The position numbers and the translations under genes were made by a program. From AP-15 sp963716115 (GTDB taxonomy: Bacteria; Pseudomonadota; Alphaproteobacteria; ATCC43930; CGMCC-115725): DNA of 64,000 bases. The stretch spans positions 62,001 to 126,000 of the forward strand of contig CAVQSZ010000032.1 of assembly GCA_963716115.1 (NCBI GenBank). The letters run 5' to 3'. Position 1 is the first letter of the stretch. Each line of letters starts with the position of its first letter. The notes beneath the pieces were generated by a model that worked only from the letters and a program-made list of their open reading frames with translations, had not been told where the DNA came from and did not search any database. Shown here piece after piece: positions 37,603 to 46,253 of the stretch.

Positions 37603-38750
37603 TCTCTCCATTTTTGGTGCGCGTCTGGATCGGATCCGGCCGCCGCGCTCGGTTTGTCGCTCAGGCCGCAGAGCGCTCGTGCGATCGCGCCAGGCGCCCC
37701 GAGAGGCGGGAAAGCGCCGATCGGGCCAGCCGAGCGCCGCGTTGGCGGCGTTCGGTTGTCGCGCTCGCATTCCTTCTCGCCTTCGCCGGCGGCGCGAGGG
37801 CGGCGGTCGCCGCTCCGGATCTCGAGCTGTACATGGCCCCGGGCGGGAGCGACGGGAACGACGGCCTCGCGCCGGACCGGCCGGTGCAGACCCTGGCGCG
37901 CGCCCAGGAAATTCTAAAGCAGCGCAAGCCCGTCCCGCGTAATGTCGCGGTCTTGATCGGGGCCGGGACCTATCGCGGGCAGCATGTGGTCTGGACATGG
38001 TCGCCGCCCGGCGCCGCGATAACCTTCAAGCCGCAAAACCCCGCCGACCGCCCGGTTTTCGACGGCGTCGACCATTCGCAGCTGTGGTTCAAATTTCCGG
38101 TCCGCGACGGGCGTCCCACCAATGTTACAATCGAAGGGTTGACGATCCAAAATTATTTCGAGGCGATATGGTTTGTCGGGGACTGGGACGCGAAACAGCG
38201 GCCAATGGAACGGCGGCAATGTGATCAGCAACAACCATTTTATTTCAATCGGAGCGTCGGATAAGTCGCCGGCAAAGGCGGCGGCCTTCGTCGTCGAGCT
38301 GATGAATTCGCGGAACAATCAAATCACGGCAACCTGTTCAAGAATGTGGGCAGCGCCAAATATTGTGGAATCCACGCCATCTATATCGCCGATGGCGCCT
38401 CCGGGAACGCCATTTCGAACAACACATTCGATGGCGGATGCGGCGCGCCGATCTCGATTCGAGACGGCTCGAACGACAACACCATCTCCAACAACTCCTT
38501 CAGCCGACAAAAAGCGGACCGGTTTATTCTGGATTGGTTTTGCGATCCGCGACAGGTCAAACATTGTGGCAATCCGACCCCGGAATGCCCCTCCTGGAAC
38601 AATGTCGTCGTCAACAACCACGTCGTCCAGCAGCCGGGGAGCCGAATGCCGTTGGCCGTCGTGTACCAGCAATACACGCCCTCGTATTGCCCCAATTTGA
38701 GCGCGACCAAACAGCGAATGCCCGTTCAAGCTAACAGCATTACCCAATGA
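37599..38750 (+). CDS. Secreted right-handed beta-helix repeat protein (two compensating frameshifts)
   Basis: About 383 residues when an extra base near 38190 and a missing base near 38325 are allowed for. A long basic leader is followed by a signal/anchor segment (SVVALAFLLAFAGGARAAVA), then DLELYMAPGGSDGNDGLAPD, the usual entry to pectate-lyase-like beta-helix proteins. Coils follow with repeated N-x-I-S-N-N-x-F motifs (for example GNVISNNHFISIG, GNAISNNTFDGG, DNTISNNSFS). Such proteins bind or cleave polysaccharides. Start ATG overlaps the stop of the ligase gene. It may act on a surface glycan made or modified by this cluster. Confidence 0.75.
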
Positions 38751-38830
38751 GGAGGATGGCAGGAGCAGGAAGGTCGAGATCTCAAAAAGTGCTTTCAGGC
38801 TTGCGCTGAACCTCATTTGCCGACCAAAGC

Positions 38831-41152
38831 ATGTATGTCGTAACGCCCGCCCCGGATTGCATCCGCGAGATACAAGAACAAGAGCGCAAGTATTATTGGA
38901 GCGCGGCGGCCGAATCGCTGCTCCGGGGACGGGGCATCGTCTCCTCGTCGACCGTCCGGTCGGCGGCGAGCCCTCTCGAAGGCGCGGCAGTCGTTACCAG
39001 AGGTTGCGGCCTCGAGATCGCAGAGGCGATCGGCAAGACAGGTTCCCGATATTACGAAGGGCCGTTGAATAAAAACCTCGCTGCATCATTCGGTGTCACC
39101 GCGATCGACTGGGAGGAACCTGCCGTCGAGCTGCTGTGGGACGGTGCCCTGATCTCCACGGTCAGGTATCCGACGGAATACCGTCGCGACGCCTCGGACG
39201 AGATCCTTCCGGTGACCGCGCCCGAGAAGTGGTGCAGCGCGACGGTGCGCGGTCAATTTTTGTATGCGCCTGGTTGGACGGTGCGCGCGACTGCGCGCTC
39301 GCCGACCTCGGGAGCCGTTGGTCCCGTGGTCATCACTCGTGATTCCACCATCTTATGCGGCATTCCGCTTCTCGACATCGGGGTCAGGCATACCGGCTTT
39401 CCGCCGTTGTCCGAACGCTACGGCAAGCGCAACCCGGTTACCGGGCACGGGCCGGTGCTCGATCTGGTGTTGGGCCTCCTGATTGCCGACGGCGCAGCGT
39501 CCGGACCCATTGTGGTGGTCAGCCGTTGGCCGAAAGGCCGCCGTGCGTGCATTACAATACGTCACGACTACGATCGGGATATTTCCAAAGAGTCCGCATT
39601 GGAGCTGCTCGACTATTACAGCGATAACAACCTGAAGTGCAGCATCGCCTTCTTGTCCTATCTAGCGCCGCCGCCGATGATCGAAGCATTCGTTGCGGCC
39701 GGCCATGAGATTCAGCTGCACTCGCATGCCCGTGATGGATCGACGCTCGCCGAAGCACGGGCTTATATCGAAGAAATTGCAAAGCGGCCGGTGCGTGGGA
39801 TGACGATTCACGGCGGCGGCACCGGCGTCGGCTTTCTCGGCGACCGGCATTACGCTTGGTCGCTGGGCGCCGGCCTCGATTACGCCGAAACATTTTCCGA
39901 CACGACTTATCCCGCGATCCCGATCCCGCGGATCGGCGAGCAAGGAATCCCGGAATTGTCGCGGCTCCTTGGCGTTGCGCCGCATCGCAGCCTGGATTTG
40001 TCGACGCGGCCAGGGCACAACGACCTTGAATTATTTCGGACGCTGCTGCCGACCCGGTTGTTGCGCGGCGACCATGTGATATTGATGAACCATCCGGACG
40101 TCCACCGGCAAGAGCTGCTGGAGCTGCTCGAATTGCTCGACCTGACCGATGTCTGGCGGGCAACGCAGCTGGAAGCGGTCGAGTGGTTCCGCACCACCCA
40201 TTTCGAAGCGCAGGTCGAGCTTGATCAGCGCCGCGTGGCGGTGCGCTTTCCGCGGCCGGCAAGCAATCCTGTGGAAGTGACGGTGCACTGGCCCGACCGG
40301 ACCAAGACCATCGCGACCATCGACGGCGTCGGCGGAGAGATTCTTCGCGGCGCGAAGGACCGCACGGAACCGCTTCGACCGCGCGCCTACGCCGGAATTC
40401 TGGACGGCTACACCGGCCATGCTCCGATCATTTCACCGACCCTTCACGGCGCCCTGCCGCGCTGGCGCGCCGCCGCGGCGCCGTCATACCGGCATCCTGT
40501 CCCATTAGACCAAAGCTATTTCTCAGGCCGCAGGATCAGCGACGCCGTGGCTCAGACCGATCACCGGACATTGGGATTTCGTGGCATGGTGCAATGCCTT
40601 CGCTTGCCGGATGGAGCACGAATACTCGATGTGGGAGCCGGCGGGTTCGCCGGAGCCACTACGACAGTCCATCTGATCGAACGCTACCCTGAACAGGTTC
40701 ATGCGCTGGAGATCAATCCGGGGCGCGCCCAGACCCTTCACGAAAGGCTCGGCGACCAGGTCGCGATCGAGGTTGAAGATTTCTACGAATATGAGACGGA
40801 CCAGCTGTTCGACTTGATCGTGCTCGACCTCGATACGTCCGGTCATGCAAGGCAGTATTACGAGGGGATCCCCAGGGCGCGACATATGCTCAGACCCGGC
40901 GGTAGGGTCATCGCTTCGCTGATCTACGATTGCGGAATGGCATTCGGCGGCGAAACCCCAATCTTTAAGCCAGAAGCACGTGTAGCGCAGGAAGAATTTA
41001 TGCAGGAATATTTCGGAACGACGACGTTGAACCTGGAGGTAGCCCAACGCGTCATGTGGAGCCACGGCTTTGCGGCTCTCGGGATTGTCGATAAATGGAT
41101 GCACGCGACCGCCCCGCGCGGTTTCGGATGGCTTCTCCTGGAGCGGCTCTGA
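38831..41152 (+). CDS. NodB-type polysaccharide deacetylase-like domain fused to a class I methyltransferase
   Basis: A 773-residue fusion. The first about 230 residues are unassigned. Residues about 235-440 look like a NodB deacetylase: RHDYD (D246, D248) and the metal histidines in QLHSHARDG (H297, H299), with MTIHGGG and NHPDVHR later. Residues about 580-773 form a SAM-dependent methyltransferase of the spermidine-synthase-like type (ILDVGAGGFAGATTTVHLIE, then ALEINPGRAQ and VLDLDTSGHA). Base composition is clearly less GC-rich than the surroundings. It is the last rightward gene of the cluster and ends 19 bases from the convergent methyltransferase gene. Confidence 0.75.
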   Translation: MYVVTPAPDCIREIQEQERKYYWSAAAESLLRGRGIVSSSTVRSAASPLEGAAVVTRGCGLEIAEAIGKTGSRYYEGPLNKNLAASFGVTAIDWEEPAVELLWDGALISTVRYPTEYRRDASDEILPVTAPEKWCSATVRGQFLYAPGWTVRATARSPTSGAVGPVVITRDSTILCGIPLLDIGVRHTGFPPLSERYGKRNPVTGHGPVLDLVLGLLIADGAASGPIVVVSRWPKGRRACITIRHDYDRDISKESALELLDYYSDNNLKCSIAFLSYLAPPPMIEAFVAAGHEIQLHSHARDGSTLAEARAYIEEIAKRPVRGMTIHGGGTGVGFLGDRHYAWSLGAGLDYAETFSDTTYPAIPIPRIGEQGIPELSRLLGVAPHRSLDLSTRPGHNDLELFRTLLPTRLLRGDHVILMNHPDVHRQELLELLELLDLTDVWRATQLEAVEWFRTTHFEAQVELDQRRVAVRFPRPASNPVEVTVHWPDRTKTIATIDGVGGEILRGAKDRTEPLRPRAYAGILDGYTGHAPIISPTLHGALPRWRAAAAPSYRHPVPLDQSYFSGRRISDAVAQTDHRTLGFRGMVQCLRLPDGARILDVGAGGFAGATTTVHLIERYPEQVHALEINPGRAQTLHERLGDQVAIEVEDFYEYETDQLFDLIVLDLDTSGHARQYYEGIPRARHMLRPGGRVIASLIYDCGMAFGGETPIFKPEARVAQEEFMQEYFGTTTLNLEVAQRVMWSHGFAALGIVDKWMHATAPRGFGWLLLERL

Positions 41153-41171
41153 AGTCGCCGCAGCCGCCCGG

Positions 41172-42206
41172 TCAGCGGATCACGACGAAGAAGCTGTCGG
41201 CCCCGATTTCCGATGCCTTCAGCGGCCCCGGCGCCTCGCGCTCCTGCCAGCGCGAGGCGCGCCGCAGCAGCGCGACCTGGCCGCATCCGGACAGGATTTC
41301 GACGAGCTCCGGAGCCGGTATGCATGCCGGGTAACGCTGGTCCCATTCCGGTTCCGGGGCTGCCGGATCGGAGCGCACGATCTCGTTGACGATCAGACAG
41401 CCGCCGGGAGCGAGCGCCTCCCTGACGCGAGCGACGACATCCGTGCGTCGGCCATGTTCGATGCGAAAAAAGCATTGGCCGAAAAAGACCAGGTCCTGCC
41501 CCTTGGAGAGCCGGCCGCTTTCGGCCGGGCTCTGCTGGTATTCAAAGCCGAGATCGGGACCGGCGGCGAGCGACCACAGCGCCTGCCCGCCGCTCACATA
41601 GCGCTCCGACGGCTCCACCAGCGCCACGGTGCGAAGGCCCAGCCGGGGCTCGGCGGCCAACAGCAGCGGTATGAGCCCGACCCCGGCTCCCACATCGGTG
41701 ACTCTTGGAAGGGGCCTGCCGGGGACCACGCTGTCGATGACCTTGATCAGGGCGGCGGCGCGGTTGGCGCCGCTGACGATGAAATATTCCAGCTCCTTGA
41801 AGGTCAGCCCGTCGCCGCCCGCATGGATCGCGGCGGTGGTCGTCGCGAGCCATCCCGCGAGCGCCCGCTCGACCGTCCCGTCCTCGGCGCCGTCGCCGCC
41901 GGGGCTGTCGCCGCCCCGGCCGAGGGGCCGGCCGGCGGCCTGCTCGGCCGCCGCGGCCAGCGCTTGCAGCAGAACCGGCGGCAGCCATTGATCGAGCGAC
42001 CGCCCCAGCCGCAGCTCATCCACGTCCGACCAATAATCGGAATTCCCGAGCGCGACAAAAAATTGCTGCGCGTCCGATAAGCCACCGCCGGCGGCGGCAG
42101 CCGCTGCTGCGAGCGGCCCGAAAACCAATATCTTGGCCGGCTCCTCCACGCCGCTGACATCCCGTTCCGCATGATGGAGGGTTCTCGAAACAACTAATTT
42201 TGTCAT
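41172..42206 (-). CDS. Class I SAM-dependent methyltransferase, cluster-associated
   Basis: A 344-residue protein. About 150 N-terminal residues (an Ala/Gly-rich helical part with LSDAQQFFVALGNSDYWSDV) precede a Rossmann methyltransferase domain with motif I PRVTDVGAGVGLIPLLLAAE and a motif IV region (VFFGQCFFRIEH). It resembles small-molecule O- or N-methyltransferases. It is convergent with the NodB-methyltransferase fusion and is GC-rich, unlike that gene, so it may belong either to the cluster or to the flanking chromosome. The acceptor is unknown. Confidence 0.75.
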   Translation of the reverse strand: MTKLVVSRTLHHAERDVSGVEEPAKILVFGPLAAAAAAAGGGLSDAQQFFVALGNSDYWSDVDELRLGRSLDQWLPPVLLQALAAAAEQAAGRPLGRGGDSPGGDGAEDGTVERALAGWLATTTAAIHAGGDGLTFKELEYFIVSGANRAAALIKVIDSVVPGRPLPRVTDVGAGVGLIPLLLAAEPRLGLRTVALVEPSERYVSGGQALWSLAAGPDLGFEYQQSPAESGRLSKGQDLVFFGQCFFRIEHGRRTDVVARVREALAPGGCLIVNEIVRSDPAAPEPEWDQRYPACIPAPELVEILSGCGQVALLRRASRWQEREAPGPLKASEIGADSFFVVIR

Positions 42207-42286
42207 ACGCTCAACTGAGATCGCATCCCGCGGCGCGGTGTAGGAGCGGCGCCGGCTGCGTGCTCTGCGGCAGGGCGCCGGCGCCG

Positions 42287-42426
42287 TCAGGCCGCCGCCG
42301 CGGGCAGCTTGACGATCGGATCATTGCGCAACGGCGGGATGGTTTCCAGCGTCATGCAGCGGGCTTGCCGGACGGCCCATTGGTTGTTTCGCCAAAGCAG
42401 CCGCGACGGCGCGGCGTCGCCGCCAT
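42287..42426 (-). CDS. Possible small conserved protein, start disrupted
   Basis: Directly after the VOC stop, the same frame reads on through APSRLLWRNNQWAVRQARC and then METIPP-like text (TLETIPPLRNDPIVKLPAAA) to a TGA at 42287. The RLLWRN(N/D)QWAV segment recalls short alphaproteobacterial proteins of unknown function. The only nearby ATG (42426) is out of this frame by one base, so a frameshift may hide the start. It is about 46 residues; low confidence. Confidence 0.3.
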
Positions 42427-42430
42427 TGCG

Positions 42431-42805
42431 CTAGTCGTAGCGGCCGGGGTCCATGATCTCGGCGATTGCGCCGTCGGGGGCGCGGAACTTGACCGTGCCG
42501 GAATCGGGCTTCGACAGCAGCACGCCGCCATTGGCCTCGATCTTCGCGATGAAGCTCTTCCGGTCGTCGACCTCGATGCCGAAATGGTGGATCGCCGGGC
42601 CCGCGCCGACGAGCTTGGCCTCGGCGTCGTCCTCGCTGTCGTAGACCATCAGCGCGAGGTCGATATGGCCGTCGGTCAAATGACGCGAGGTGTGGCCGCG
42701 CGAGCGCCCGGTCCGCACCTGGCGAAAGCCGAACACATTCTCGTAGAACCGGGTCGCCGCCTCGAGGTCGGCCACCTTCAGCGCCACGTGGTTGATCCGG
42801 GCCAT
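42431..42805 (-). CDS. VOC family (glyoxalase/extradiol dioxygenase fold) protein
   Basis: A 124-residue single-module VOC protein. A metal-type histidine is in INHVALKV, the second in AIHHFGIEVDD and the glutamate in AIAEIMDPGRYD, matching a complete VOC metal site. The function could be a glyoxalase-, epimerase- or dioxygenase-like reaction; the sequence does not decide. ATG at 42805 has AGGAGGAAGGCC directly upstream. It lies downstream of the urea-binding protein gene on the same strand, with a 169-base gap. Confidence 0.88.
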   Translation of the reverse strand: MARINHVALKVADLEAATRFYENVFGFRQVRTGRSRGHTSRHLTDGHIDLALMVYDSEDDAEAKLVGAGPAIHHFGIEVDDRKSFIAKIEANGGVLLSKPDSGTVKFRAPDGAIAEIMDPGRYD

Positions 42806-42974
42806 GGCCTTCCTCCTGCTCCGCCGCCGCAAGGCGCGGCCTAAGCCCCAGTGTCCGCCGGCGCCGTCGGCTTCGGCAAGGAGATTTCTTCGGGAAGCCG
42901 GGGACGCCCGGGACGCGCATCCCCGGCGGCCCGGCCCGGCGCGCACCTGCCCGGGCCGGGCCGTCCCCCCCCGT

Positions 42975-44262
42975 TCAATCCTGGTAGCGCGGCTTGGTGC
43001 AGTTGCCGCACACCCAGGGGTAGGTCCAGTCGGCGACCTTGCCCTTGTCCTCGGCGAGGTAGGGGCTCCACGCATCGGCCTTGATCGTGCCCTTGGTCGC
43101 CGAGACCACGTCGAACTGCCCGTCGGGCCGGATCTCGCCGATCATCACCGGCTTCGACAAATGATGGTTCGCGTTCATGACCTCGACAAAACCGCTCGGG
43201 GCCGCCACCTTCTGCCCGTACATCGCCTGGCGCACCGCGTCGACATCGGTGGTGCCGGCCTGCTTGACCGCCTGCGTCCACATCTTGAAGCCGATGTAGT
43301 GGGCCTCCATCGGGTCGTTGGTCACCCGCTTCGGGTTCTTGATGTACTCGCGCCACTCTTTGATGAAGGCTTCATTGGTCGGGTTCTTGACCGACTCGAA
43401 ATAGTTCCACGCGGCGAGATGCCCGACCAGATTCCTGGTGTCGATGCCGGCCAGCTCCTCCTCGCCGACCGAGAAGGCGATGACCGGGATGTCGGACGCC
43501 TTGACCCCGGCATTGGCCAGCTCCTTGTAAAAGGGCACGTTGGCGTCGCCGTTGATGGTCGAGACCACCGCCGTCTTCTTGCCGCCCGCGGCGAAGCTCT
43601 TGATCGCCGCCACCTCGGTCTGCCAGTCGGAATAGCCGAACGGCGTGTAGTTGATCTTGATGTCCTCGTCCTTGACGCCCTTCGACTTCAAAAAGGCCTC
43701 GAGGATCTTGTTGGTGGTGCGCGGATAGACGTAGTCGGTGCCTTCGAGGACCCAGCGCTTGACCGCGCCGCCCTCTTCGCTCATCAGGTATTCGACCGCC
43801 GGGATCGCCTGCTGGTTCGGCGCCGCCCCGGTGTAGAAGACGTTGTTCGAGCTTTCCTCGCCCTCGTACTGGACCGGGTAGAAGAGCAGGCCGTTCAGCT
43901 CCTCGAACACCGGCAGCACCGATTTGCGCGACACCGAGGTCCAGCAGCCGAAGACGGCGGCGACCTTGTCCTTGGTCAGCAATTCGCGCGCCTTCTCGGC
44001 GAACAGCGGCCAGTTGGAGGCCGGGTCGACGACCACCGCCTCGACCTTCCTGCCGAGGAGCCCGCCCTTCTTGTTGATGTCGTCGACCATCATCAGGATG
44101 GTGTCCTTGAGCGTCGTCTCGCTGATCGCCATCGTCCCCGACAGCGAATGCAGGACGCCGACCTTGATCGTTTCTTGCGCCTGGGCGCCGGCGGCCCCCG
44201 CCGCGAGCGCAATCACCGCGGCGGTCAGCACCGCGCGCCGGGTCGTCTGCAAGATTTCTCAT
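42975..44262 (-). CDS. urtA: Urea ABC transporter substrate-binding protein, UrtA-like (frameshift in the signal peptide)
   Basis: Type I periplasmic binding protein of the branched-chain-amino-acid/urea class. The mature part is very close to UrtA: KVGVLHSLSGTMAISETTLK, CWTSVSRKSVLPVFEE, FYPVQYEGEESSNN and WTYPWVCGNCTKPRY at the end. The long frame opens only at TTG 44252. Four codons earlier is ATG 44262 with a good ribosome site (GAGGGAAG); joining them needs removal of one base at 44251 (CTTG to CTG), giving MRNLQTTRRAVLTAAV, a normal leader. No urtBCDE genes lie in the window next to it. Confidence 0.9.
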
Positions 44263-44491
44263 GGGCTCTTCCCTCATGCGATCGCGCCGCGCCCGAAAGG
44301 CCGGCCAACGCCGAGAGGCAAGATCGAGGCCAAGATCGCGAAAGCCGAAGGCCGGCTGGAAAACCGCTTTCGGGACCGGACCGCCGCCCAAAATTTATGC
44401 AGAAAATTGCCGCTTCGATCGCCAATTTCGCCCACTGGCGGCCGGCCGCCGCCCGTCGTAGCCTGCGGCCCAGCCAACGCCGAGGATCGCC

Positions 44492-44890
44492 ATGACCGAT
44501 CAGGACGCCGTGCTCGCGGCCAATCTCGAATTCTACCGCGCCTTCGCGACCCGCGACGCGGCCGCCATGGACGCCTTGTGGGCGCGGCGCTCGCCGGTCG
44601 CCTGCCTGCACCCGGGATGGACCGTGCTGACCGACCGAGAGGAGATCATGGCGAGCTGGGGCGGGATCCTGGCCAACCCCGGGGCGCCGCGCATCGCCTG
44701 CTTCGACGAGCGGGTTCTGCTCTACGGCGACGCCGCCCTGGTGCTGTGCGAGGAGGAGCTGGAAGGCGGCGCGCTTGCCGCCAGCAACCTATTCGTCCGC
44801 GAGGACAATGGCTGGCGCATCGCCCATCACCATGCCGGCCAGATCGTCCGCCGGCAGGCCGAGCGGCGGCGCCCGTCCCGGCTCAACTGA
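44492..44890 (+). CDS. NTF2-like/SnoaL-type small protein
   Basis: A 132-residue protein with the cone-shaped NTF2-like fold signature: an N-terminal helix (LAANLEFYRAFATRDAAAMD), WARRSPVACLHPGWTVLTDR and the C-terminal sheet with REDNGWRIAHHHAGQI. Close relatives are annotated as ketosteroid-isomerase-like or DUF4440 proteins without known substrate. ATG at 44492 follows CGAGGATCGCC. Divergent from urtA, convergent with the SDR gene. Confidence 0.82.
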   Translation: MTDQDAVLAANLEFYRAFATRDAAAMDALWARRSPVACLHPGWTVLTDREEIMASWGGILANPGAPRIACFDERVLLYGDAALVLCEEELEGGALAASNLFVREDNGWRIAHHHAGQIVRRQAERRRPSRLN

Positions 44891-44917
44891 CCCGCCGCCG
44901 GCGTCCGGGCGGCCGGC

Positions 44918-45670
44918 TCAAAACGCGTAGCGGCGCAGGCCGCCATCGACCGGGATCACCGCGCCGCTGATGTAATGGGCGAGCGGCGAGGCGAGGAACA
45001 CGGCCAGCACCGCCAGATCCTCGGGCTCGCCATAGGCGCCGGCCGGGATTTCCGCCGCGGCGTGGCTGCGGCGATAGTCTTCCGGGTAGTTGCGGCGGAT
45101 CTGCTCGCTCATGATCCGCCCCGGCGGGATCGAGTTGACGGTGATCCCGTGTTTGCCCAGCTCGCGCGACAGCCCCTTGGCCCAGGCGTGCACCGCCGCC
45201 TTGGCGGCGAACGCCGCGTTCAGCCGGTCGGGCTCGGATTTGCCGGTGATGTTGATGATGCGGCCCCAGCGCCGCTCGATCATCTGCGGGATCAGCGCGT
45301 GGGTGATCTGGCGCTGCCGGGTGAAGTTGAGGGTGATCGCCTCCTCCCACTTCTCCTCGGCGGCGTCGACCGGCAGCGGCCGGCTGCCGCCGGCGCAATT
45401 GACCAGGATGTCGATGTGGCCGAGGCCGGCGAGCGCGCGCTCGCGCAACCGCGCCGCCGCGTCCGCGGCCATGATGTCCTGGATGATCAGCAGCGGTCGC
45501 GGCCCCTGGCCGCGCTCGATCTCGCCCGCCAGCTCGTCGAGCAGCGGCCCGCGGCGCGCCGCCGCCGCCACCTGCACCCCCTCGGCGGCAAGGCCTTTGG
45601 CGATGGCGCGGCCGATGCCCATGCTCGCGCCGGTGACGAGGGCGGTCTTGCCGACGAGCCGCAAATCCAT
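44918..45670 (-). CDS. SDR family oxidoreductase with Tyr-to-Phe active-site change
   Basis: A 250-residue Rossmann protein: cofactor loop TGASMGIGRAIA, NCAGGSRPLPVD and C-terminal SGAVIPVDGG. Where classical SDRs have YxxxK this one reads NAAFAAKAAVHAW, so the catalytic tyrosine is replaced by phenylalanine while the lysine stays. The preceding segment NITGKSEPDRLN keeps a serine but shifted. The motif seems shared by a distinct SDR subgroup, so it is probably not a sequencing artefact. ATG at 45670 follows GGAGGCGAAC. A CRP-like palindrome lies 93 bases upstream. Confidence 0.85.
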   Translation of the reverse strand: MDLRLVGKTALVTGASMGIGRAIAKGLAAEGVQVAAAARRGPLLDELAGEIERGQGPRPLLIIQDIMAADAAARLRERALAGLGHIDILVNCAGGSRPLPVDAAEEKWEEAITLNFTRQRQITHALIPQMIERRWGRIINITGKSEPDRLNAAFAAKAAVHAWAKGLSRELGKHGITVNSIPPGRIMSEQIRRNYPEDYRRSHAAAEIPAGAYGEPEDLAVLAVFLASPLAHYISGAVIPVDGGLRRYAF

Positions 45671-45762
45671 GTTCGCCTCCTCCAGCCGCATCGTCGCAGC
45701 TGACCCACGCCCCCGGCCCGGCGCAAGAAAAAAGCGCCGGCGCCCCGGCAATCGTCGCCAAG

Positions 45763-45778
45763 TGTGAACCAGTTCACA
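45763..45778. promoter_or_regulatory. CRP-like palindrome TGTGA-N6-TCACA upstream of the SDR gene
   Basis: The inverted repeat AGTGTGAAC-CA-GTTCACACT spans 45761-45780 with perfect 9-base arms. Its core is TGTGAACCAGTTCACA. It sits 93 bases upstream of the SDR start, similar in placement to the site before the M4 protease. The other divergent gene, ctrA, starts 476 bases away, making it a less likely target. Confidence 0.5.
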
Positions 45779-46159
45779 CTGCGTCGGCCCGGAGCGCGTC
45801 ATAAGGGGCTTCGCCGTGGCCGATATGGGACGCCACGAGCCGGAGGGGGCGCGCGGGATGCTTGCATTCATCCTTGGGCGGGCAAGGTCGGCGGTTGGTG
45901 TCGACGGTCGAACAAATCGGCAACATGCCGACAGCTTGCGCCCGATCCCCGCGCCACGTCCCCGCCGCGCCAATCCGCCGCCGCACCGGCGGGGATGCTC
46001 GGGCGTTTGGCTTCGCCATAATCCCGCAATACCCCCCGGCAACACTCGGCGTGGCATGCACCCGGCCGCTCCACTACCTACTCGCCATGATCGGTGCGAC
46101 GGCCGCCTGTCGGCCGATTATGACGATAGGCGGCGAAGGGCCGAGAGCCAGCCGCTCTC

Positions 46160-46205
46160 GACTCCCCGATAACGGTATGTTAACTACTTGTGATAACGAT
46201 TAACC
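46160..46205 (+). promoter_or_regulatory. Probable ctrA promoter zone with GANTC and TTAAC motifs
   Basis: A GACTC (GANTC, the CcrM methylation site) lies at 46160-46164. TTAAC occurs at 46180 and TTAACC at 46200, the half-sites bound by CtrA, though not at the N7 spacing of a full CtrA box. In Caulobacter the ctrA promoter region carries both methylation and CtrA-binding sites, so the combination 50-95 bases before the ctrA start is suggestive of the same cell-cycle control. Confidence 0.4.
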
Positions 46206-46253
46206 ACGATACCGCCGGCTGAAGGTTGCCGGTCGTTCCCCCCGGAGGCTCTT

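Larger units (their letters stand above)
45671..46253. other. Divergent promoter region between the SDR gene and ctrA
   Basis: 583 bases without a supported gene. It holds the CRP-like site at 45763-45778 near the SDR start and an AT-richer ctrA promoter zone from about 46160. Several ORFs of about 100 codons cross it on both strands, but they overlap one another, have no ribosome sites and no recognisable family. Confidence 0.55.

Noticed and set aside
43372..44391. A 339-codon leftward frame starting MGGGPVPKAVFQ that spans the urtA start
   Set aside because: It carries the true urtA ATG (44262) only because of the inserted base; after five codons its text is a non-homologous shifted reading of urtA.
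45816..46203. ORFs of about 110-120 codons between the SDR gene and ctrA
   Set aside because: Overlapping on both strands, no ribosome sites, no family resemblance; the region is better explained as two promoters.
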